Part shown: positions 46,351 through 56,592 of the stretch, in pieces
Layout of the letters: the number at the start of each line of letters is the position of its first letter
Numbering within the stretch: the stretch's first letter is position 1
Assembly (NCBI RefSeq): GCF_000153725.1
Contig: NZ_DS022276.1
Location: forward strand, 760,617-824,616
Length of the DNA stretch: 64,000 nt
Source of the DNA: Salipiger bermudensis HTCC2601
Lineage (GTDB): Bacteria > Pseudomonadota > Alphaproteobacteria > Rhodobacterales > Rhodobacteraceae
Reading direction: 5' to 3'
Notes under the pieces: model-generated
Databases searched by the model: none
Seen by the model: the letters and a program-made list of their open reading frames with translations, nothing else
What the model was told of the DNA's origin: nothing
Position numbers and translations under genes: made by a program

Positions 46351-46692
46351 CTATGCGTTCGGCTCGATCGAGCCCGTCACGGTGACGAAGACATCCTCGG
46401 GCAGGGCCGCCGCGAGGCAGTCGCGCAGGATCGGCCACTCGTCCTCGTCATCTTCGGCAATCTCGCGCAGGTCCATGATGACATCGTGGACCCCGTGGGT
46501 CAGCACGCCCAAACGGTCGCCGGTGGACAGCGCCGTGTCGAGATACTCGTCGAAGGCATCGCCGAACACCTCCGGCGGCACCCCATGCATTTCAAGCTGG
46601 TAGGATTGCCACGCGAGGATCACCGCCCGCTTGTCCAGCAGGCTCAGCGTTGCCTCCGCCTGCCGGACCGAGGGCGGGATCCGTCGCGACAT
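46351..46692 (-). CDS. conserved hypothetical protein
   Basis: A 113-residue acidic protein (many Asp and Glu, EIAEDDEDEW) with no recognised domain. It starts at the ATG at 46692, two bases after the fsa stop codon, and is therefore in an operon with it. Function is unknown. Confidence 0.65.
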   Translation of the reverse strand: MSRRIPPSVRQAEATLSLLDKRAVILAWQSYQLEMHGVPPEVFGDAFDEYLDTALSTGDRLGVLTHGVHDVIMDLREIAEDDEDEWPILRDCLAAALPEDVFVTVTGSIEPNA

Positions 46693-46694
46693 GA

Positions 46695-47348
46695 TCAGAC
46701 GATCTTGATGCCGGCCTTCTCGGCGTCCGACAGGAACGCCGCGAGGCCCTTGTCGGTCAGCACGTGGTTGGCCATGCCCTTGATCACCGCCGGCGGCGCG
46801 GTCGCCACGTCGGCACCGATCTTGGCGCAATCCGACATGTGGTTGGCGCTGCGGATCGACGCGGCAAGGATCTGCGTCTCGTAGCCGTAGTTGTCATAGA
46901 TCTGACGGATGTCGGCGATCAGCTCGAGCCCGTCAATGTTGAGGTCGTCGAGGCGGCCGACGAAGGGCGAGATGAAGGTCGCGCCGGCCTTCGCCGCCAA
47001 CAGCGCCTGGTTGGCCGAGAAGCACAGCGTCACGTTGACCATCTGGCCTTCGGAGGTGAAGGTCTTGCAGGCGCGCAGCCCGTCGAGGGTCAGCGGCACC
47101 TTGATGGCGATGTTCGGCGCGATCTCGGCCAGCTTGCGGCCTTCCTCGATCATCGCCTCGTACTCGGTGGCAACCACCTCGGCCGAGACCGGCCCATCGA
47201 CCATGTCGCAGATTTCCTTGGTGACTTCGAGGATGTCACGGCCGGACTTGGCGATCAGCGAGGGGTTCGTGGTCACGCCGTCCACGAGGCCCAGATCGTT
47301 GAGCTCGCGGATCGCGTCCACGTCGGCGGTGTCTACGAAAAATTTCAT
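46695..47348 (-). CDS. fsa: fructose-6-phosphate aldolase/transaldolase-like protein
   Basis: A 217-residue TIM-barrel enzyme of the small transaldolase/FSA family. [16 protein letters not shown] and [14 protein letters not shown] begin the protein, with IKVPLT and the Schiff-base lysine within it, and SPFVGRLDD and ATAPPAVI towards the end. It cleaves fructose 6-phosphate or transfers dihydroxyacetone units. The ATG at 47348 is upstream of the opposite-strand priA. Confidence 0.9.
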   Translation of the reverse strand: MKFFVDTADVDAIRELNDLGLVDGVTTNPSLIAKSGRDILEVTKEICDMVDGPVSAEVVATEYEAMIEEGRKLAEIAPNIAIKVPLTLDGLRACKTFTSEGQMVNVTLCFSANQALLAAKAGATFISPFVGRLDDLNIDGLELIADIRQIYDNYGYETQILAASIRSANHMSDCAKIGADVATAPPAVIKGMANHVLTDKGLAAFLSDAEKAGIKIV

Positions 47349-47455
47349 CTGCGTCAGCCCTCCCGGCTTTGCTTGGCATTCGGTCGCGCGTGTCATACCC
47401 CATGCGGGGGTCCTCAGGAAGCCCCTGTAGTTTTGCGCTAACGGAAACCCTGCAG

Positions 47456-49645
47456 ATGGATGCGTTCTACGACGAAGGCACGCTGGTTGCCGTGCTCACC
47501 ACGCAGCCGCTGGACCGGCTGCTCGACTACAAGGCGCCCGAGGGCGGCTGCTGGGAAGGGGCCTTCGTCGAGGTGCCGCTCGGGCCGCGCAAGGTGCTGG
47601 GCGTGGTCTGGGGGCCGGGCAAGGGCGATTTCGACCATGCCAAGGTGCGGCCGGTGACGCGGGTGCTCGACGTGGCGCCGATGCGCGCGGAGCTGCGCAG
47701 CTTTCTCGAGCGCGCCGGCGAGTACACGCTGACGCCGCTCACCGCGATGCTGCGGCTCGCCACCCGCGCGCCGGGGCTGGGCGAGGCGCCGTCGATGCGC
47801 AAGATCTACCGGCTGGGCGATGCCGAGCCCGAGCGTATGACCGACGCGCGCCGCCGGGTGCTCGAGGTGCTGTCCGAGATGGGCGGGCTGTCGCTGACCC
47901 AGGGCGAGCTGGCCGATGCGGCGGGCGTCACGCCCTCGGTGATCAAGGGTCTCGCCAAGATGGGCGCGGTGCGTGAGGAAGAGGCGCCGCGCGACACCGC
48001 CTTCCCGCGGCTCGATCCCGACTATGGCGGCAAGCAACTTGCCGAGGATCAGGCCGCAGCGGCGCAGAGCCTGCGCGAGGGCGTGGCCTCGGGGCGCTAT
48101 GGCACGGTGCTGCTCAAGGGGGTGACCGGCTCGGGCAAGACCGAGGTCTATCTCGAGGCGGTGGCGGAGTGCCTCGCGCAGGGGCGGCAGGCGCTGGTGC
48201 TGCTGCCCGAGATCGCGCTGACCTCGGAGTTCCTCACCCGCGTCGAGGCCCGCTTCGGCGCCAAGCCGGCGGAATGGCACTCGGGCGTGACGGTGACCGA
48301 GCGGCGCCGGGTCTGGAAACAGGTGGCGCAGGGCGGTGCGCAGCTGGTGGTGGGAGCGCGATCGGCGCTGTTCCTGCCGTTCCGTGACCTCGGTCTCACG
48401 GTCGTCGACGAGGAGCACGACACCTCCTACAAGCAGGACGAGGGCGTGCTCTACAATGCCCGCGACATGGCGGTGCTGCGGGCCTCGATCTGCTCGGGCC
48501 GGGTGGTGCTGGCTTCGGCCACGCCGTCGCTCGAAAGCTGGGCCAATGCCGATGCCGGCAAGTACCAGCGACTCGATCTGGTCTCGCGTTTCGGCGCCTC
48601 GGTGATGCCCGAGATGCGCTCGCTCGACATGCGGGCCGAGACGCTGCCCTCGAACCGCTGGGTCTCGCCCTCGCTGCAATCGGAGGTGCTGGCGCGGATC
48701 GAGCGCGGCGAGCAGGCGATGCTGTTCCTCAACCGGCGTGGCTATGCGCCGGTGACGATCTGCCGGGCCTGCGGCCACCAGATCGGCTGCCCGCATTGCG
48801 ACGCCCGGATGGTCGAGCACCGCTTCCTGCAGCGCCTCGTCTGCCACCAGTGCGGCGAGACCGTGCCCAAGCCGGAGGTCTGCCCGTCCTGCGAGGCCGA
48901 GGACAAGCTCGCTGCCGTGGGGCCGGGGGTCGAGCGGCTGGCCGAGGAGGTCGCAGAGCTCTTCCCGCAGGCACGGCTGGCGGTGCTGTCGTCGGATCTC
49001 TTCGGCTCTGCGCGGGCGCTGAAGGAGGAGATCGAGAAGATCGCCTCGGGCGGCGCCGACATCGTCATCGGCACCCAGCTGGTGGCCAAGGGGCACAACT
49101 TCCCGCTGCTGACGCTGGTGGGGGTGATCGATGCCGATCTGGGCTTGCAGGGGTCGGACCTGCGTGCCGCCGAGCGGACGTTCCAGCTGATGCGGCAGGT
49201 GGCTGGGCGCGCGGGGCGAGCCGAGAAGCCGGGGGTGGCGCTCTTGCAGACCTATCAGCCCGAGCACCCGGTGATCCGGGCGATCCTCTCGGGCGACGAG
49301 GAGGGATTCTGGCAGGCCGAGGCCGAAGAGCGCCGCGCTGCCGGGATGCCGCCCTATGGCCGGCTCGCCGGGGTGATCCTGTCCTCGACCGAGGCGCAGG
49401 AGGTGTTCGATCTCGGAAATGCCATGGCGCGGCAGGACGCACCGCTGCGCCGCATCGGGGCGCAGGTCTACGGTCCCGCGCCGGCGCCGATCGCCAAGGT
49501 ACGCGGACGGCACCGGGTGCGGCTGCTGGTCAAGGCGCCCAAGGGGACGGCGCTGCAGCCGGCGCTGGCCGACTGGGCCGCGCAGTTCCGCCTGCGCGGT
49601 GAGCTGCGCATGGCGATCGACATCGACCCGCAGAATTTCTTCTGA
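47456..49645 (+). CDS. priA: primosomal protein N' (replication restart helicase)
   Basis: A 729-residue helicase that reloads DnaB at stalled forks. Walker A is GVTGSGKTE, Walker B DEEHD, and the zinc-binding cysteines are in [13 protein letters not shown] and [18 protein letters not shown]. The ATG at 47456 was chosen; the frame begins at 47369. It diverges from fsa. Confidence 0.94.
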   Translation: MDAFYDEGTLVAVLTTQPLDRLLDYKAPEGGCWEGAFVEVPLGPRKVLGVVWGPGKGDFDHAKVRPVTRVLDVAPMRAELRSFLERAGEYTLTPLTAMLRLATRAPGLGEAPSMRKIYRLGDAEPERMTDARRRVLEVLSEMGGLSLTQGELADAAGVTPSVIKGLAKMGAVREEEAPRDTAFPRLDPDYGGKQLAEDQAAAAQSLREGVASGRYGTVLLKGVTGSGKTEVYLEAVAECLAQGRQALVLLPEIALTSEFLTRVEARFGAKPAEWHSGVTVTERRRVWKQVAQGGAQLVVGARSALFLPFRDLGLTVVDEEHDTSYKQDEGVLYNARDMAVLRASICSGRVVLASATPSLESWANADAGKYQRLDLVSRFGASVMPEMRSLDMRAETLPSNRWVSPSLQSEVLARIERGEQAMLFLNRRGYAPVTICRACGHQIGCPHCDARMVEHRFLQRLVCHQCGETVPKPEVCPSCEAEDKLAAVGPGVERLAEEVAELFPQARLAVLSSDLFGSARALKEEIEKIASGGADIVIGTQLVAKGHNFPLLTLVGVIDADLGLQGSDLRAAERTFQLMRQVAGRAGRAEKPGVALLQTYQPEHPVIRAILSGDEEGFWQAEAEERRAAGMPPYGRLAGVILSSTEAQEVFDLGNAMARQDAPLRRIGAQVYGPAPAPIAKVRGRHRVRLLVKAPKGTALQPALADWAAQFRLRGELRMAIDIDPQNFF

Positions 49646-49721
49646 GCCCGCCTGCCATGTCGTTTGCGGTGGGACAGGCAGGGGGCGCCGCCCCCTCTTG
49701 GCCTTCGGCCAATTCACCCCC

Positions 49722-49800
49722 GAGGTATTTTGAAACCAGAGAAGACGCGGGGGAGCGCCCCCGGCTTCTCTTCGTCAAAAATACTCCCGCCGGAGGCAGG
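49722..49800. repeat. GAGTATTT-type intergenic repeat, inverted pair
   Basis: In the 305-base gap between priA and the S49 gene, a plus-oriented copy (GAGGTATTTTGAAACCAGAG, from 49722) is followed by a minus-oriented copy (49757-49797). They enclose a cggggg-agcg-cccccg hairpin. The motif GAGTATTT ... AGAAG with a GC tail recurs at 56402 and 61128. Confidence 0.8.
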
Positions 49801-49950
49801 CTGTGCATGGCGACCGGGCGCGGCGCGCGGGCTGAGCGCTCGTGTTCGGGTCCGGTCGGCCCCGCCGGGCGATGACCTCTCGGGCGCAGTGCGGCGGTTC
49901 TTTTTGCCGTTGCCTTGTTTGTCCCGCATCCGCCCTCTACATCTCCACGC

Positions 49951-50748
49951 ATGAAGAACTGGTTTCCGTTCCTGAAAAAGAAGCCGACGGTTGCGGTCGT
50001 GCGCCTGCAAGGGGCCATCGGCACCGGCGGTCGCATGGCGCTGTCCGACCAGAGCCTGCGGCCCCTGCTCGAGCGGGCCTTTCGCAAGGGCAAGCCGGTG
50101 GCCGTCGCGCTCGAGATCAATTCGCCCGGCGGATCGCCGGTGCAGAGCTCGCTCATCGGCGCGCGCATCCGGCGTCTTTCACAGGAATGCGAGGTTCCGG
50201 TCTTTGCCTTCACCGAGGACGTTGCGGCCTCGGGCGGCTACTGGATCGCCAGCGCCGCGGACGAGATCCACGCCGACCCCAGCTCGATCCTCGGCTCCAT
50301 CGGGGTGATCTCGGCGGGGTTCGGCGCGCATGTCTTCCTGCAGCGGCAGGGCATCGAGCGTCGGGTGCACACCGCCGGGCGGTCGAAGAGCATGCTCGAC
50401 CCGTTCCGTCCCGAGAATGAAGAGGACGTGGCCCGGCTGAACCGGCTGCTCGGCCAGCTGCACGAGACCTTCATTGCCCAGATCAAGGACCGTCGCGGGG
50501 CCAAGCTGGCCGACAACCCGGACCTGTTCACCGGCGAGGTGTGGATCGGCAAGGCGGCCTGCGAGGTCGGGCTGGCAGACGGCATTGGCCATCTCGTGCC
50601 GGTGATGAAGGACAAGTTCGGCGACAAGGTGCGCTTCCGCCGCTACGAGCAGAAGCGCCGCCTGCTGCCGCGGCTCGGCGCGACGCTGGCGCAGGACGCG
50701 CTGTCGACGATCGACGAGCGCGCCGCCTTTGCGAGGTTCGGTCTCTGA
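49951..50748 (+). CDS. S49 family serine peptidase (signal peptide peptidase type)
   Basis: A 265-residue SppA/SohB-like Ser-Lys protease. ASGGYWIASAAD holds the Ser, and GRSKSMLD holds the expected Lys. The N-terminus (MKNWFPFLKKKP) has no clear helix, so the membrane association is weak. It is followed one base later by a small zinc-ribbon gene. Confidence 0.85.
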   Translation: MKNWFPFLKKKPTVAVVRLQGAIGTGGRMALSDQSLRPLLERAFRKGKPVAVALEINSPGGSPVQSSLIGARIRRLSQECEVPVFAFTEDVAASGGYWIASAADEIHADPSSILGSIGVISAGFGAHVFLQRQGIERRVHTAGRSKSMLDPFRPENEEDVARLNRLLGQLHETFIAQIKDRRGAKLADNPDLFTGEVWIGKAACEVGLADGIGHLVPVMKDKFGDKVRFRRYEQKRRLLPRLGATLAQDALSTIDERAAFARFGL

Positions 50749-50749
50749 C

Positions 50750-50917
50750 GTGCTGGCCAAGATCGTTGCGATATTCCTGGTGGTGATTGCCCTGCTCGGC
50801 ATGTTCGGAAAACTCCGGATGCCGGGGGCGGCCCGCCTCTCACAAATGAAATGCCCGCGCTGTGGCCGTTACCGGATCGGTAAGGGCCCCTGCGACTGCG
50901 GGAAGAAGAAGGGCTGA
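50750..50917 (+). CDS. small TM plus zinc-ribbon protein
   Basis: A 55-residue protein starting at a GTG at 50750. One helix (IVAIFLVVIALLGMFG) is followed by a zinc ribbon (CPRCGRYRIGKGPCDCG). It fits between the S49 gene and the exchanger gene with only one or two bases of spacing, so it is almost certainly co-expressed. No family name is known to me. Confidence 0.7.
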   Translation: MLAKIVAIFLVVIALLGMFGKLRMPGAARLSQMKCPRCGRYRIGKGPCDCGKKKG

Positions 50918-50919
50918 TC

Positions 50920-51882
50920 ATGGTCTTTGTCTACGCGGCCCTCGGCCTCGTGATCCTGTTGCTCGCCGGTGACGCGCTGGTGAAGGGCGCGGTGAACCTG
51001 TCGCTACGGGTCGGCATCCCGGCGCTGATCGTCAGCCTCACCATCGTCGCCTTCGGCACCTCGGCGCCGGAACTTCTGATCTCCATCCAGGCGGCGCGGG
51101 CCGATGTGCCGGGCATTGCGCTGGGCAACGTGGTGGGCTCCAACACCGCCAACGTGCTGCTGGTGCTGGGTATCCCGGCGCTGATCGCGGCGATGCACAC
51201 CTCGGCGCATGACACCCGCAAGAGCTATGTGGTGATGCTCGGCGCGTCTGTGCTGTTCATTGCGCTGGCCTTCCGAGGCGTGTTCGACTGGTTCGCCGGC
51301 ATCCTGATGCTGCTGGTGCTGGCGGTGATCCTCGGGGACCAGGCGCGCGAGGCGCTGCGCCACCGTCGCAATGGCAAGGCCGAGGCAGAGGCCGAGGATC
51401 TGGAAGAGCCCGAAGGCGCCGACCCGGACATGCCGTGGTGGAAGATCGCGCTGTTCCTGGTGCTTGGTCTGATCGGCCTGCCGCTGGGCGCCGATCTGCT
51501 GATCGACGCCTCGACCGAGATCGCCAAGATGTTCGGCGTGTCGGACACGGTGATCGGCCTCACGCTGGTGGCGCTGGGCACCTCGCTGCCCGAGCTTGCC
51601 ACCACGGTCATGGCGGCGATCCGGCGGCAGGCGGACGTGGCGCTGGGCAACGTCATCGGCTCGAACCTGTTCAACCTGCTGGCCATCATCGGCATCGCCT
51701 CGCTGATCAAGCCGATCCCGGTCGACCTCGAGATGCTCTACTTCGACTTCTGGGTGATGCTGGGCGCCTCTCTGCTGCTGATCCCCTTCGTGTTCCTGAA
51801 GAAGGATCTGGGCAAGGTCTGGGGCGTGATCTTGTCGGCGCTCTATGTGGGCTATGTCTCCATCGTGCTGATCGGTGGATGA
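50920..51882 (+). CDS. calcium/sodium antiporter (YrbG type)
   Basis: A 320-residue CaCA-family exchanger with two inverted repeats. The alpha motifs GTSAPELLIS...GNVVGSNTANVLLVLG and GTSLPELATT...GNVIGSNLFNLLAIIG are clear, with about ten membrane helices. It follows the zinc-ribbon gene by two bases and precedes the FolM-like gene by 13 bases. Confidence 0.93.
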   Translation: MVFVYAALGLVILLLAGDALVKGAVNLSLRVGIPALIVSLTIVAFGTSAPELLISIQAARADVPGIALGNVVGSNTANVLLVLGIPALIAAMHTSAHDTRKSYVVMLGASVLFIALAFRGVFDWFAGILMLLVLAVILGDQAREALRHRRNGKAEAEAEDLEEPEGADPDMPWWKIALFLVLGLIGLPLGADLLIDASTEIAKMFGVSDTVIGLTLVALGTSLPELATTVMAAIRRQADVALGNVIGSNLFNLLAIIGIASLIKPIPVDLEMLYFDFWVMLGASLLLIPFVFLKKDLGKVWGVILSALYVGYVSIVLIGG

Positions 51883-51895
51883 GGGAGAGCTTGGA

Positions 51896-52687
51896 ATGAC
51901 ATTGCAGGTGAAAAGGGCGCTGGTCACCGGAGCGGGCAAGCGGCTGGGCCGCGCTATGGCGCTGGACCTCGCCGAGCGCGGGTTCGACGTGGCGGTGCAT
52001 TACGCGGGCTCGGAGGAGGCCGCGCAGGAGGTCGCCGAGATGATCCGCGCCAAGGGCCGCAAGGCCGAGGCGCTGCAGGCGGACCTGCTCGAGGAAGATG
52101 CCGCTCAGGCCCTCGTGCCGCGCGCCTCCGAGGCGCTGGGTGGACCGCTGAGCGTGCTGGTCAACAACGCCTCGATCTTCGATTACGACAACATCGAGAG
52201 CACCACGCGCGAGAGCTGGGACCGGCATTTCGAGTCGAACCTCCGGGCGCCCTTCGTGCTGACGCAGGCGCTCGCGGCGCAGGTGGCCGAGCCTCTGAGC
52301 GACGACATGGACGAGCCGGTGGCGCAGGGCGTGGTGGTCAACATGATCGACCAGCGGGTGCGCAAGCTGACGCCGGAGTTCATGAGCTACACGCTGGCCA
52401 AGTCGGCGCTCTGGACGCTCACCCGGACCGCCGCCATGGCGCTGGCGCCCAAGGTGCGGGTCAATGCCATCGGGCCCGGCCCGACGCTTCAGGGGGCGCG
52501 CCAGAGCGACGATCACTTTGCCCGGCAACGCGCGGCGACGGTGCTCGAGCGCGGCGCCAACCCGGCCGATATCACCGCCGCGCTGGGGTATATCCTGGCG
52601 TCGCCGGGCTTCACCGGACAGCTGCTCTGCGTGGACGGTGGGCAGCACCTCTCGTGGCAGACGCCCGATGTGCTGGGCGTTGAGTGA
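51896..52687 (+). CDS. SDR oxidoreductase, pteridine-reductase (FolM/PTR1) like
   Basis: A 263-residue SDR. The cofactor motif is TGAGKRLGRA, NNAS follows, and the active site is D152-x12-Y165-x3-K169 (NMIDQRV ... SYTLAKS). Asp instead of Ser at the catalytic position is typical of PTR1/FolM dihydropteridine reductases. The ATG at 51896 follows GGAGAGC. It may reduce dihydrobiopterin or dihydrofolate; this is inference from residues. Confidence 0.82.
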   Translation: MTLQVKRALVTGAGKRLGRAMALDLAERGFDVAVHYAGSEEAAQEVAEMIRAKGRKAEALQADLLEEDAAQALVPRASEALGGPLSVLVNNASIFDYDNIESTTRESWDRHFESNLRAPFVLTQALAAQVAEPLSDDMDEPVAQGVVVNMIDQRVRKLTPEFMSYTLAKSALWTLTRTAAMALAPKVRVNAIGPGPTLQGARQSDDHFARQRAATVLERGANPADITAALGYILASPGFTGQLLCVDGGQHLSWQTPDVLGVE

Positions 52688-52776
52688 GTGCCCCTGCGTC
52701 AGGTTGTGCACCGGTTCACAGAGCTGTTTCGAAAGCGTTACAAAATTGCCGTGTCATCAAGGGTTTGGCGGGTGTG

Positions 52777-52790
52777 AGGAAAAGTTTCCT
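52777..52790. repeat. small AT-rich palindrome in the SDR-uvrC gap
   Basis: AGGAAA-AG-TTTCCT is a 14-bp palindrome within the AT-rich gap. Confidence 0.5.
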
Positions 52791-52891
52791 TTAAAATAAG
52801 TAGGTTATAAAACTGCCTAAAAATCCATCTTTTGACGGAAACCGCCTTCTAACAAGGGAAAATCGCAGTTCCCCAGAATTTGCCCAAAGGA

Positions 52892-52900
52892 TTATCCACA
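52892..52900 (+). promoter_or_regulatory. perfect DnaA box in an AT-rich gap
   Basis: TTATCCACA matches the consensus DnaA box exactly. A 7/9 match in the reverse orientation (CGTGGATTA) lies about eight bases downstream. The gap 52688-52995 is much more AT-rich than the surroundings. Confidence 0.55.
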
Positions 52901-52995
52901 GGATCCGTGGATTACATAAATGTTGATCTCGCTGATCGGGCATTGCAGCAGAGATGGGGAATCACGAGATTGAGAGCGTTCGGGCACAAACGATC

Positions 52996-54876
52996 ATGAC
53001 CGAGGAGAGCGAAACCCACGAAACGCCCGCCCTGCGTGGCTACGAGCTCATCCACTCCTATCTGAGGACGCTGGACTCGAGCCCGGGCGTCTATCGCATG
53101 CTCGATGACCAGAGCCGGGTGCTCTATGTCGGCAAGGCGCGCAACCTGAGGGCGCGGGTGTCGAACTACTCGCGGCCCTCGGCGCAGCATTCGCGGCGCA
53201 TCTCGCGGATGATCTCGGAAACCGCGTCGATGATGTTCCTCACGACGCGCACCGAGACCGAGGCGCTGCTGCTCGAGCAGAACCTGATCAAGCAGCTCAA
53301 GCCCAAGTTCAACGTGCTGCTGCGCGACGACAAGTCGTTCCCAAACATCCAGGTCACCACCGAGCACCCCTTCCCGCAGATCCGCAAGCATCGCGGCGCC
53401 AAGACAGAGAAGGGGGCCTATTACGGCCCCTTCGCCAGCGCCGGCGCAGTAAACCGGACGCTGAACCAGCTGCAGAAGGCGTTCCTGCTGCGCAACTGCT
53501 CGGATTCGATGTTCGAGGGGCGCACGCGGCCCTGCCTGCTCTACCAGATCAAGCGCTGCTCGGCGCCCTGCGTCGGCTACATCTCGGAGGCGGATTACGC
53601 AGAGAGCGTGCGCGATGCCGAGCGCTTCCTGTCGGGCAAGTCGACCCGGGTGCAGGAGACGCTGGCGGCGCAGATGGCCGAGGCCTCGGAGGCGATGGAG
53701 TTCGAGCGCGCCGCGGCGCTGCGCGACCGCATCCGCGCTCTGACCCAGGTCCAGACGGTGCAGGGCATCAACCCGCAGACCGTGGCCGAGGCCGACGTGA
53801 TCGCGCTCCACATGGAGGGCGGGCAGGCTTGCGTGCAGGTGTTCTTCATCCGCGCCAACCAGAACTGGGGCAACAAGGATTATTACCCCCGCGTCGGCGA
53901 GGACGTGGAGCCGCAGGAGGTGCTCGAAGCCTTCCTCGGGCAGTTCTATGACACGAAGGAGCCGCCGCGCCTGCTGCTGCTCAACCACGAGATCGAGAAC
54001 CCCGACCTGATGTGCCAGGCGCTGAGCGACAAGCTCGGCCGCAAGGTCGAGATCGCGGTGCCGCTCCGGGGCGAGAAGGCCGAGCTGGTCGAGGGTGCGG
54101 CACGCAACGCCCGTGAGAGCCTCGCCCGCCGCATGGCCGAGACCGCGACTCAGGCCAAGCTGCTGCGCGGGCTGGCCGAGGCCTTCGCTCTGGATGCGCC
54201 GCCGCAGCGCATCGAGGTCTACGACAACTCGCACATCATGGGCACCAACGCGGTGGGCGGGATGATCGTGGCGGGGCCGGACGGGTTCATGAAGAACCAG
54301 TACCGCAAGTACAACATCAAGGGCGAAGAGCTCGTCCCGGGCGATGATTTCGGCATGATGAAGGAGGTGCTGACGCGCCGCTTCACAAGGTTGCTGAAGG
54401 ACGATCCGGATCGCGAGAAGGGGCTGTGGCCGGATCTTCTGCTGATCGACGGCGGCGCCGGGCAGGTCTCGGCGGTGGCCGAGATCATGCACGAGTTCGG
54501 GGTCGAGGACGTGCCCATGGTGGGCGTCGCCAAGGGCATCGACCGCGACGCCGGCAAGGAAGAGTTTCACCGTGTCGGCCAGCGCCCCTTCGCGCTGCGC
54601 CACAACGACCCGGTGCTCTATTTCGTGCAGCGCCTGCGCGATGAGGCCCACCGCTTTGCCATCGGCACCCACCGCGCCAAGCGCGCCAAGAGCCAGATGG
54701 CCAATCCGCTCGACGAGGTGCCGGGCGTGGGCGCGGCGCGCAAGCGGGCGCTCCTGGCGCATTTCGGTTCCGCCAAGGCGGTGAGCCGCGCCAACCTCGC
54801 CGATCTCAAGGCGGTGGACGGGGTGAGCGCGGCGCTGGCCGAGCGGATCTACGCCTTCTTCCACGAGAAGGGTTGA
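52996..54876 (+). CDS. uvrC: UvrABC system protein C (excinuclease subunit C)
   Basis: A 626-residue nuclease that makes both incisions in nucleotide excision repair. The N-terminal GIY-YIG motif ([23 protein letters not shown]) is followed by a UVR/UvrB-binding region around residue 210-240, the RNase H-like endonuclease region with RIEVYDNSH, and a C-terminal helix-hairpin-helix ([13 protein letters not shown]). The ATG at 52996 is the family-like start; the frame begins at 52954. Confidence 0.95.
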   Translation: MTEESETHETPALRGYELIHSYLRTLDSSPGVYRMLDDQSRVLYVGKARNLRARVSNYSRPSAQHSRRISRMISETASMMFLTTRTETEALLLEQNLIKQLKPKFNVLLRDDKSFPNIQVTTEHPFPQIRKHRGAKTEKGAYYGPFASAGAVNRTLNQLQKAFLLRNCSDSMFEGRTRPCLLYQIKRCSAPCVGYISEADYAESVRDAERFLSGKSTRVQETLAAQMAEASEAMEFERAAALRDRIRALTQVQTVQGINPQTVAEADVIALHMEGGQACVQVFFIRANQNWGNKDYYPRVGEDVEPQEVLEAFLGQFYDTKEPPRLLLLNHEIENPDLMCQALSDKLGRKVEIAVPLRGEKAELVEGAARNARESLARRMAETATQAKLLRGLAEAFALDAPPQRIEVYDNSHIMGTNAVGGMIVAGPDGFMKNQYRKYNIKGEELVPGDDFGMMKEVLTRRFTRLLKDDPDREKGLWPDLLLIDGGAGQVSAVAEIMHEFGVEDVPMVGVAKGIDRDAGKEEFHRVGQRPFALRHNDPVLYFVQRLRDEAHRFAIGTHRAKRAKSQMANPLDEVPGVGAARKRALLAHFGSAKAVSRANLADLKAVDGVSAALAERIYAFFHEKG

Positions 54877-54971
54877 GCGCCGCGGCGCGCCCGCCGATTT
54901 GCTGCGCCGCGCACTGGACCTCGCCCGCGCCCGGGCCTAGGTTGGCGGCGCAATTCGAAGGGGGCGCACGC

Positions 54972-55835
54972 ATGGCAGTCGGCAAGAACATCCGGACCTA
55001 TTTCCAGGGCACCTGGCACGACGGAGACGTCTCGGTGATGCGCGCCGCCGACCACGGCGCGTGGCTCGGCAGCACGGTGTTCGACGGCGCGCGCTTCGTG
55101 AACGGGCTGGCGCCGGATCTCTGGGCCCATTGCGCCCGGGTGAACCGCTCGGCCGAGGCGCTGATGCTGCGCCCCACCGTCACCACCGAGGAGATGGTGC
55201 AGATCGTCTGGGAGGGGCTCGGCGCCTATGCCGAGGGCGCGGCGGTGTATATCCGCCCGATGTACTGGGGCGTCGGCGGCGACAAGACCGCGATCGTGCC
55301 CTCGGAGGAACAGACCGGCTTCGCCATCTGCCTCGAAGAGATCCCGATGGCCCCCGAGAGCGCCACCACCACGCTCGGACGGACCCGCTTCCGCCGCCCG
55401 GTGATGGAGGATGCGGTGGTCAACGCCAAGGCCGGCTGCCTCTATCCCAACAACGCTCGGATGCTGGCCGAGGTGCACGCCCGCGGCTTCGGCAACGCGC
55501 TGGTGGCCGACGCCATGGGCAACGTCGCCGAGAGCGCCACCGCCAACGTCTTCATGGTCAAGGATGGGGTCACCTTCACCCCCATCGCCAACGGCACCTT
55601 CCTGTCTGGCATCACCCGCGCCCGGCATATCGCCAACATGCGCGCCGACGGCATGGAGGTGCACGAGGCGGTGCTGAGCTTCGCCGATTTCGAGGCCGCG
55701 GACGAGGTCTTCCTGTCGGGCAACATGAGCAAGGTCACCCCGGTGACGGCGTTCGAGGATGTCTCCTACCAGGTCGGCCCTGTCACCCGCCGGGTGCGTG
55801 AGCTTTATTGGGACTGGGCCAAGACCACCGGGTGA
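54972..55835 (+). CDS. class IV aminotransferase (branched-chain aminotransferase type)
   Basis: A 287-residue fold-type IV PLP enzyme. Signature regions include FDGARFVNG, VYIRPMYWG, the cofactor lysine in AVVNAKAGCLYPNN, GNVAESATANVFMV and SGITRARHI. It is close to branched-chain aminotransferases; D-amino-acid transaminase activity cannot be excluded. A GAAGGGGG site precedes the ATG at 54972. Confidence 0.88.
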   Translation: MAVGKNIRTYFQGTWHDGDVSVMRAADHGAWLGSTVFDGARFVNGLAPDLWAHCARVNRSAEALMLRPTVTTEEMVQIVWEGLGAYAEGAAVYIRPMYWGVGGDKTAIVPSEEQTGFAICLEEIPMAPESATTTLGRTRFRRPVMEDAVVNAKAGCLYPNNARMLAEVHARGFGNALVADAMGNVAESATANVFMVKDGVTFTPIANGTFLSGITRARHIANMRADGMEVHEAVLSFADFEAADEVFLSGNMSKVTPVTAFEDVSYQVGPVTRRVRELYWDWAKTTG

Positions 55836-55911
55836 TCTGCCGCAGGGGCTTGTCACGAAGCCCCGTTGCCAATGCCTGTGCCCTGCACCATGATCCCGGC
55901 AAGGGAGAGCC

Positions 55912-56370
55912 ATGATGCGCAAGTTTCTCGTCATTCTCGATGACAGCCGCGAATGCCTCAACGCCATGCGCTTCGCCGCCATGCGCGCGGAGAAGACAAA
56001 GGGCGGGGTGACGATCCTGTCGGTGATCCCGCCGGACGAGTTCAACCACTGGATCGGCGTCGGCGACCTGATGCGGGAGGAGGCGCGCGAGCGCATCCAC
56101 GCCCATTACGAGGTCTTCGCGAAGTGGATGCGCGACCGCCACGATGTCGACCCCGAGCTGGTGATCCGCGAGGGCGACGTGGTGAGCGAGATCCTCGGCC
56201 AGGTGAAGGCCGATGACGCCATCGGCGTGCTGGTGCTGGGGGCGGCTTCGGGCAAGAAGGGGCCGGGGCCTCTGGTCAGCCAGCTCAGCCGCGGTTCGGG
56301 CAGCTTGCCGATCCCGGTGACCATCGTTCCGGGAGATCTGTCGAAGGAGCGGCTCGAGGACATCACCTGA
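55912..56370 (+). CDS. universal stress protein
   Basis: A 152-residue UspA-domain protein with KFLVILDDSRECLNAMRFA at the start and LVLGAASGKKGPGPL near the end, which lies at the nucleotide-binding loop position. An AGGGAGAG site precedes the ATG at 55912. Stand-alone gene. Confidence 0.88.
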   Translation: MMRKFLVILDDSRECLNAMRFAAMRAEKTKGGVTILSVIPPDEFNHWIGVGDLMREEARERIHAHYEVFAKWMRDRHDVDPELVIREGDVVSEILGQVKADDAIGVLVLGAASGKKGPGPLVSQLSRGSGSLPIPVTIVPGDLSKERLEDIT

Positions 56371-56401
56371 GCGCCGCACGGCGTGGCAGGCGCCGGGATG
56401 T

Positions 56402-56431
56402 GAGTATTTATCGACGTAGAGAAGCAGGGGG
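56402..56431 (+). repeat. GAGTATTT-type intergenic repeat
   Basis: A plus-oriented copy (GAGTATTTATCGACGTAGAG, then AAGCAGGGGG) lies 32 bases after the universal stress gene. It aligns with the copies at 49757 (minus) and 61128 (minus). Confidence 0.8.
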
Positions 56432-56516
56432 TGCGGGCCGCTGGCGGGCAGGGAGGCTCTGCCGCCGAACGGAGCTGGCGTGTTCGTTGCGCCGGTCGCG
56501 TGGCGTCAGGCTCGTC

Positions 56517-56531
56517 TTAGAATGGTTCTAA
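56517..56531. promoter_or_regulatory. Irr/ICE-like iron-control palindrome
   Basis: TTAGAA-TGG-TTCTAA is a perfect 6+3+6 inverted repeat. It matches the Alphaproteobacterial ICE box bound by Irr (TTAGAA-N3-TTCTAA). It ends three bases before a TTGACG -35 element. Confidence 0.75.
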
Positions 56532-56534
56532 ACC

Positions 56535-56563
56535 TTGACGCTCCGCCGGGAGAGGCGCATATA
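56535..56563 (+). promoter_or_regulatory. sigma70-type promoter for the nfuA-like operon
   Basis: TTGACG (56535-56540), a 17-base spacer and CATATA (56558-56563) lie 30 bases before the start codon. GGAGAAAGG serves as ribosome site. Confidence 0.6.
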
Positions 56564-56592
56564 GAGAGGGCCCGGAGAAAGGTACCCTTGAG

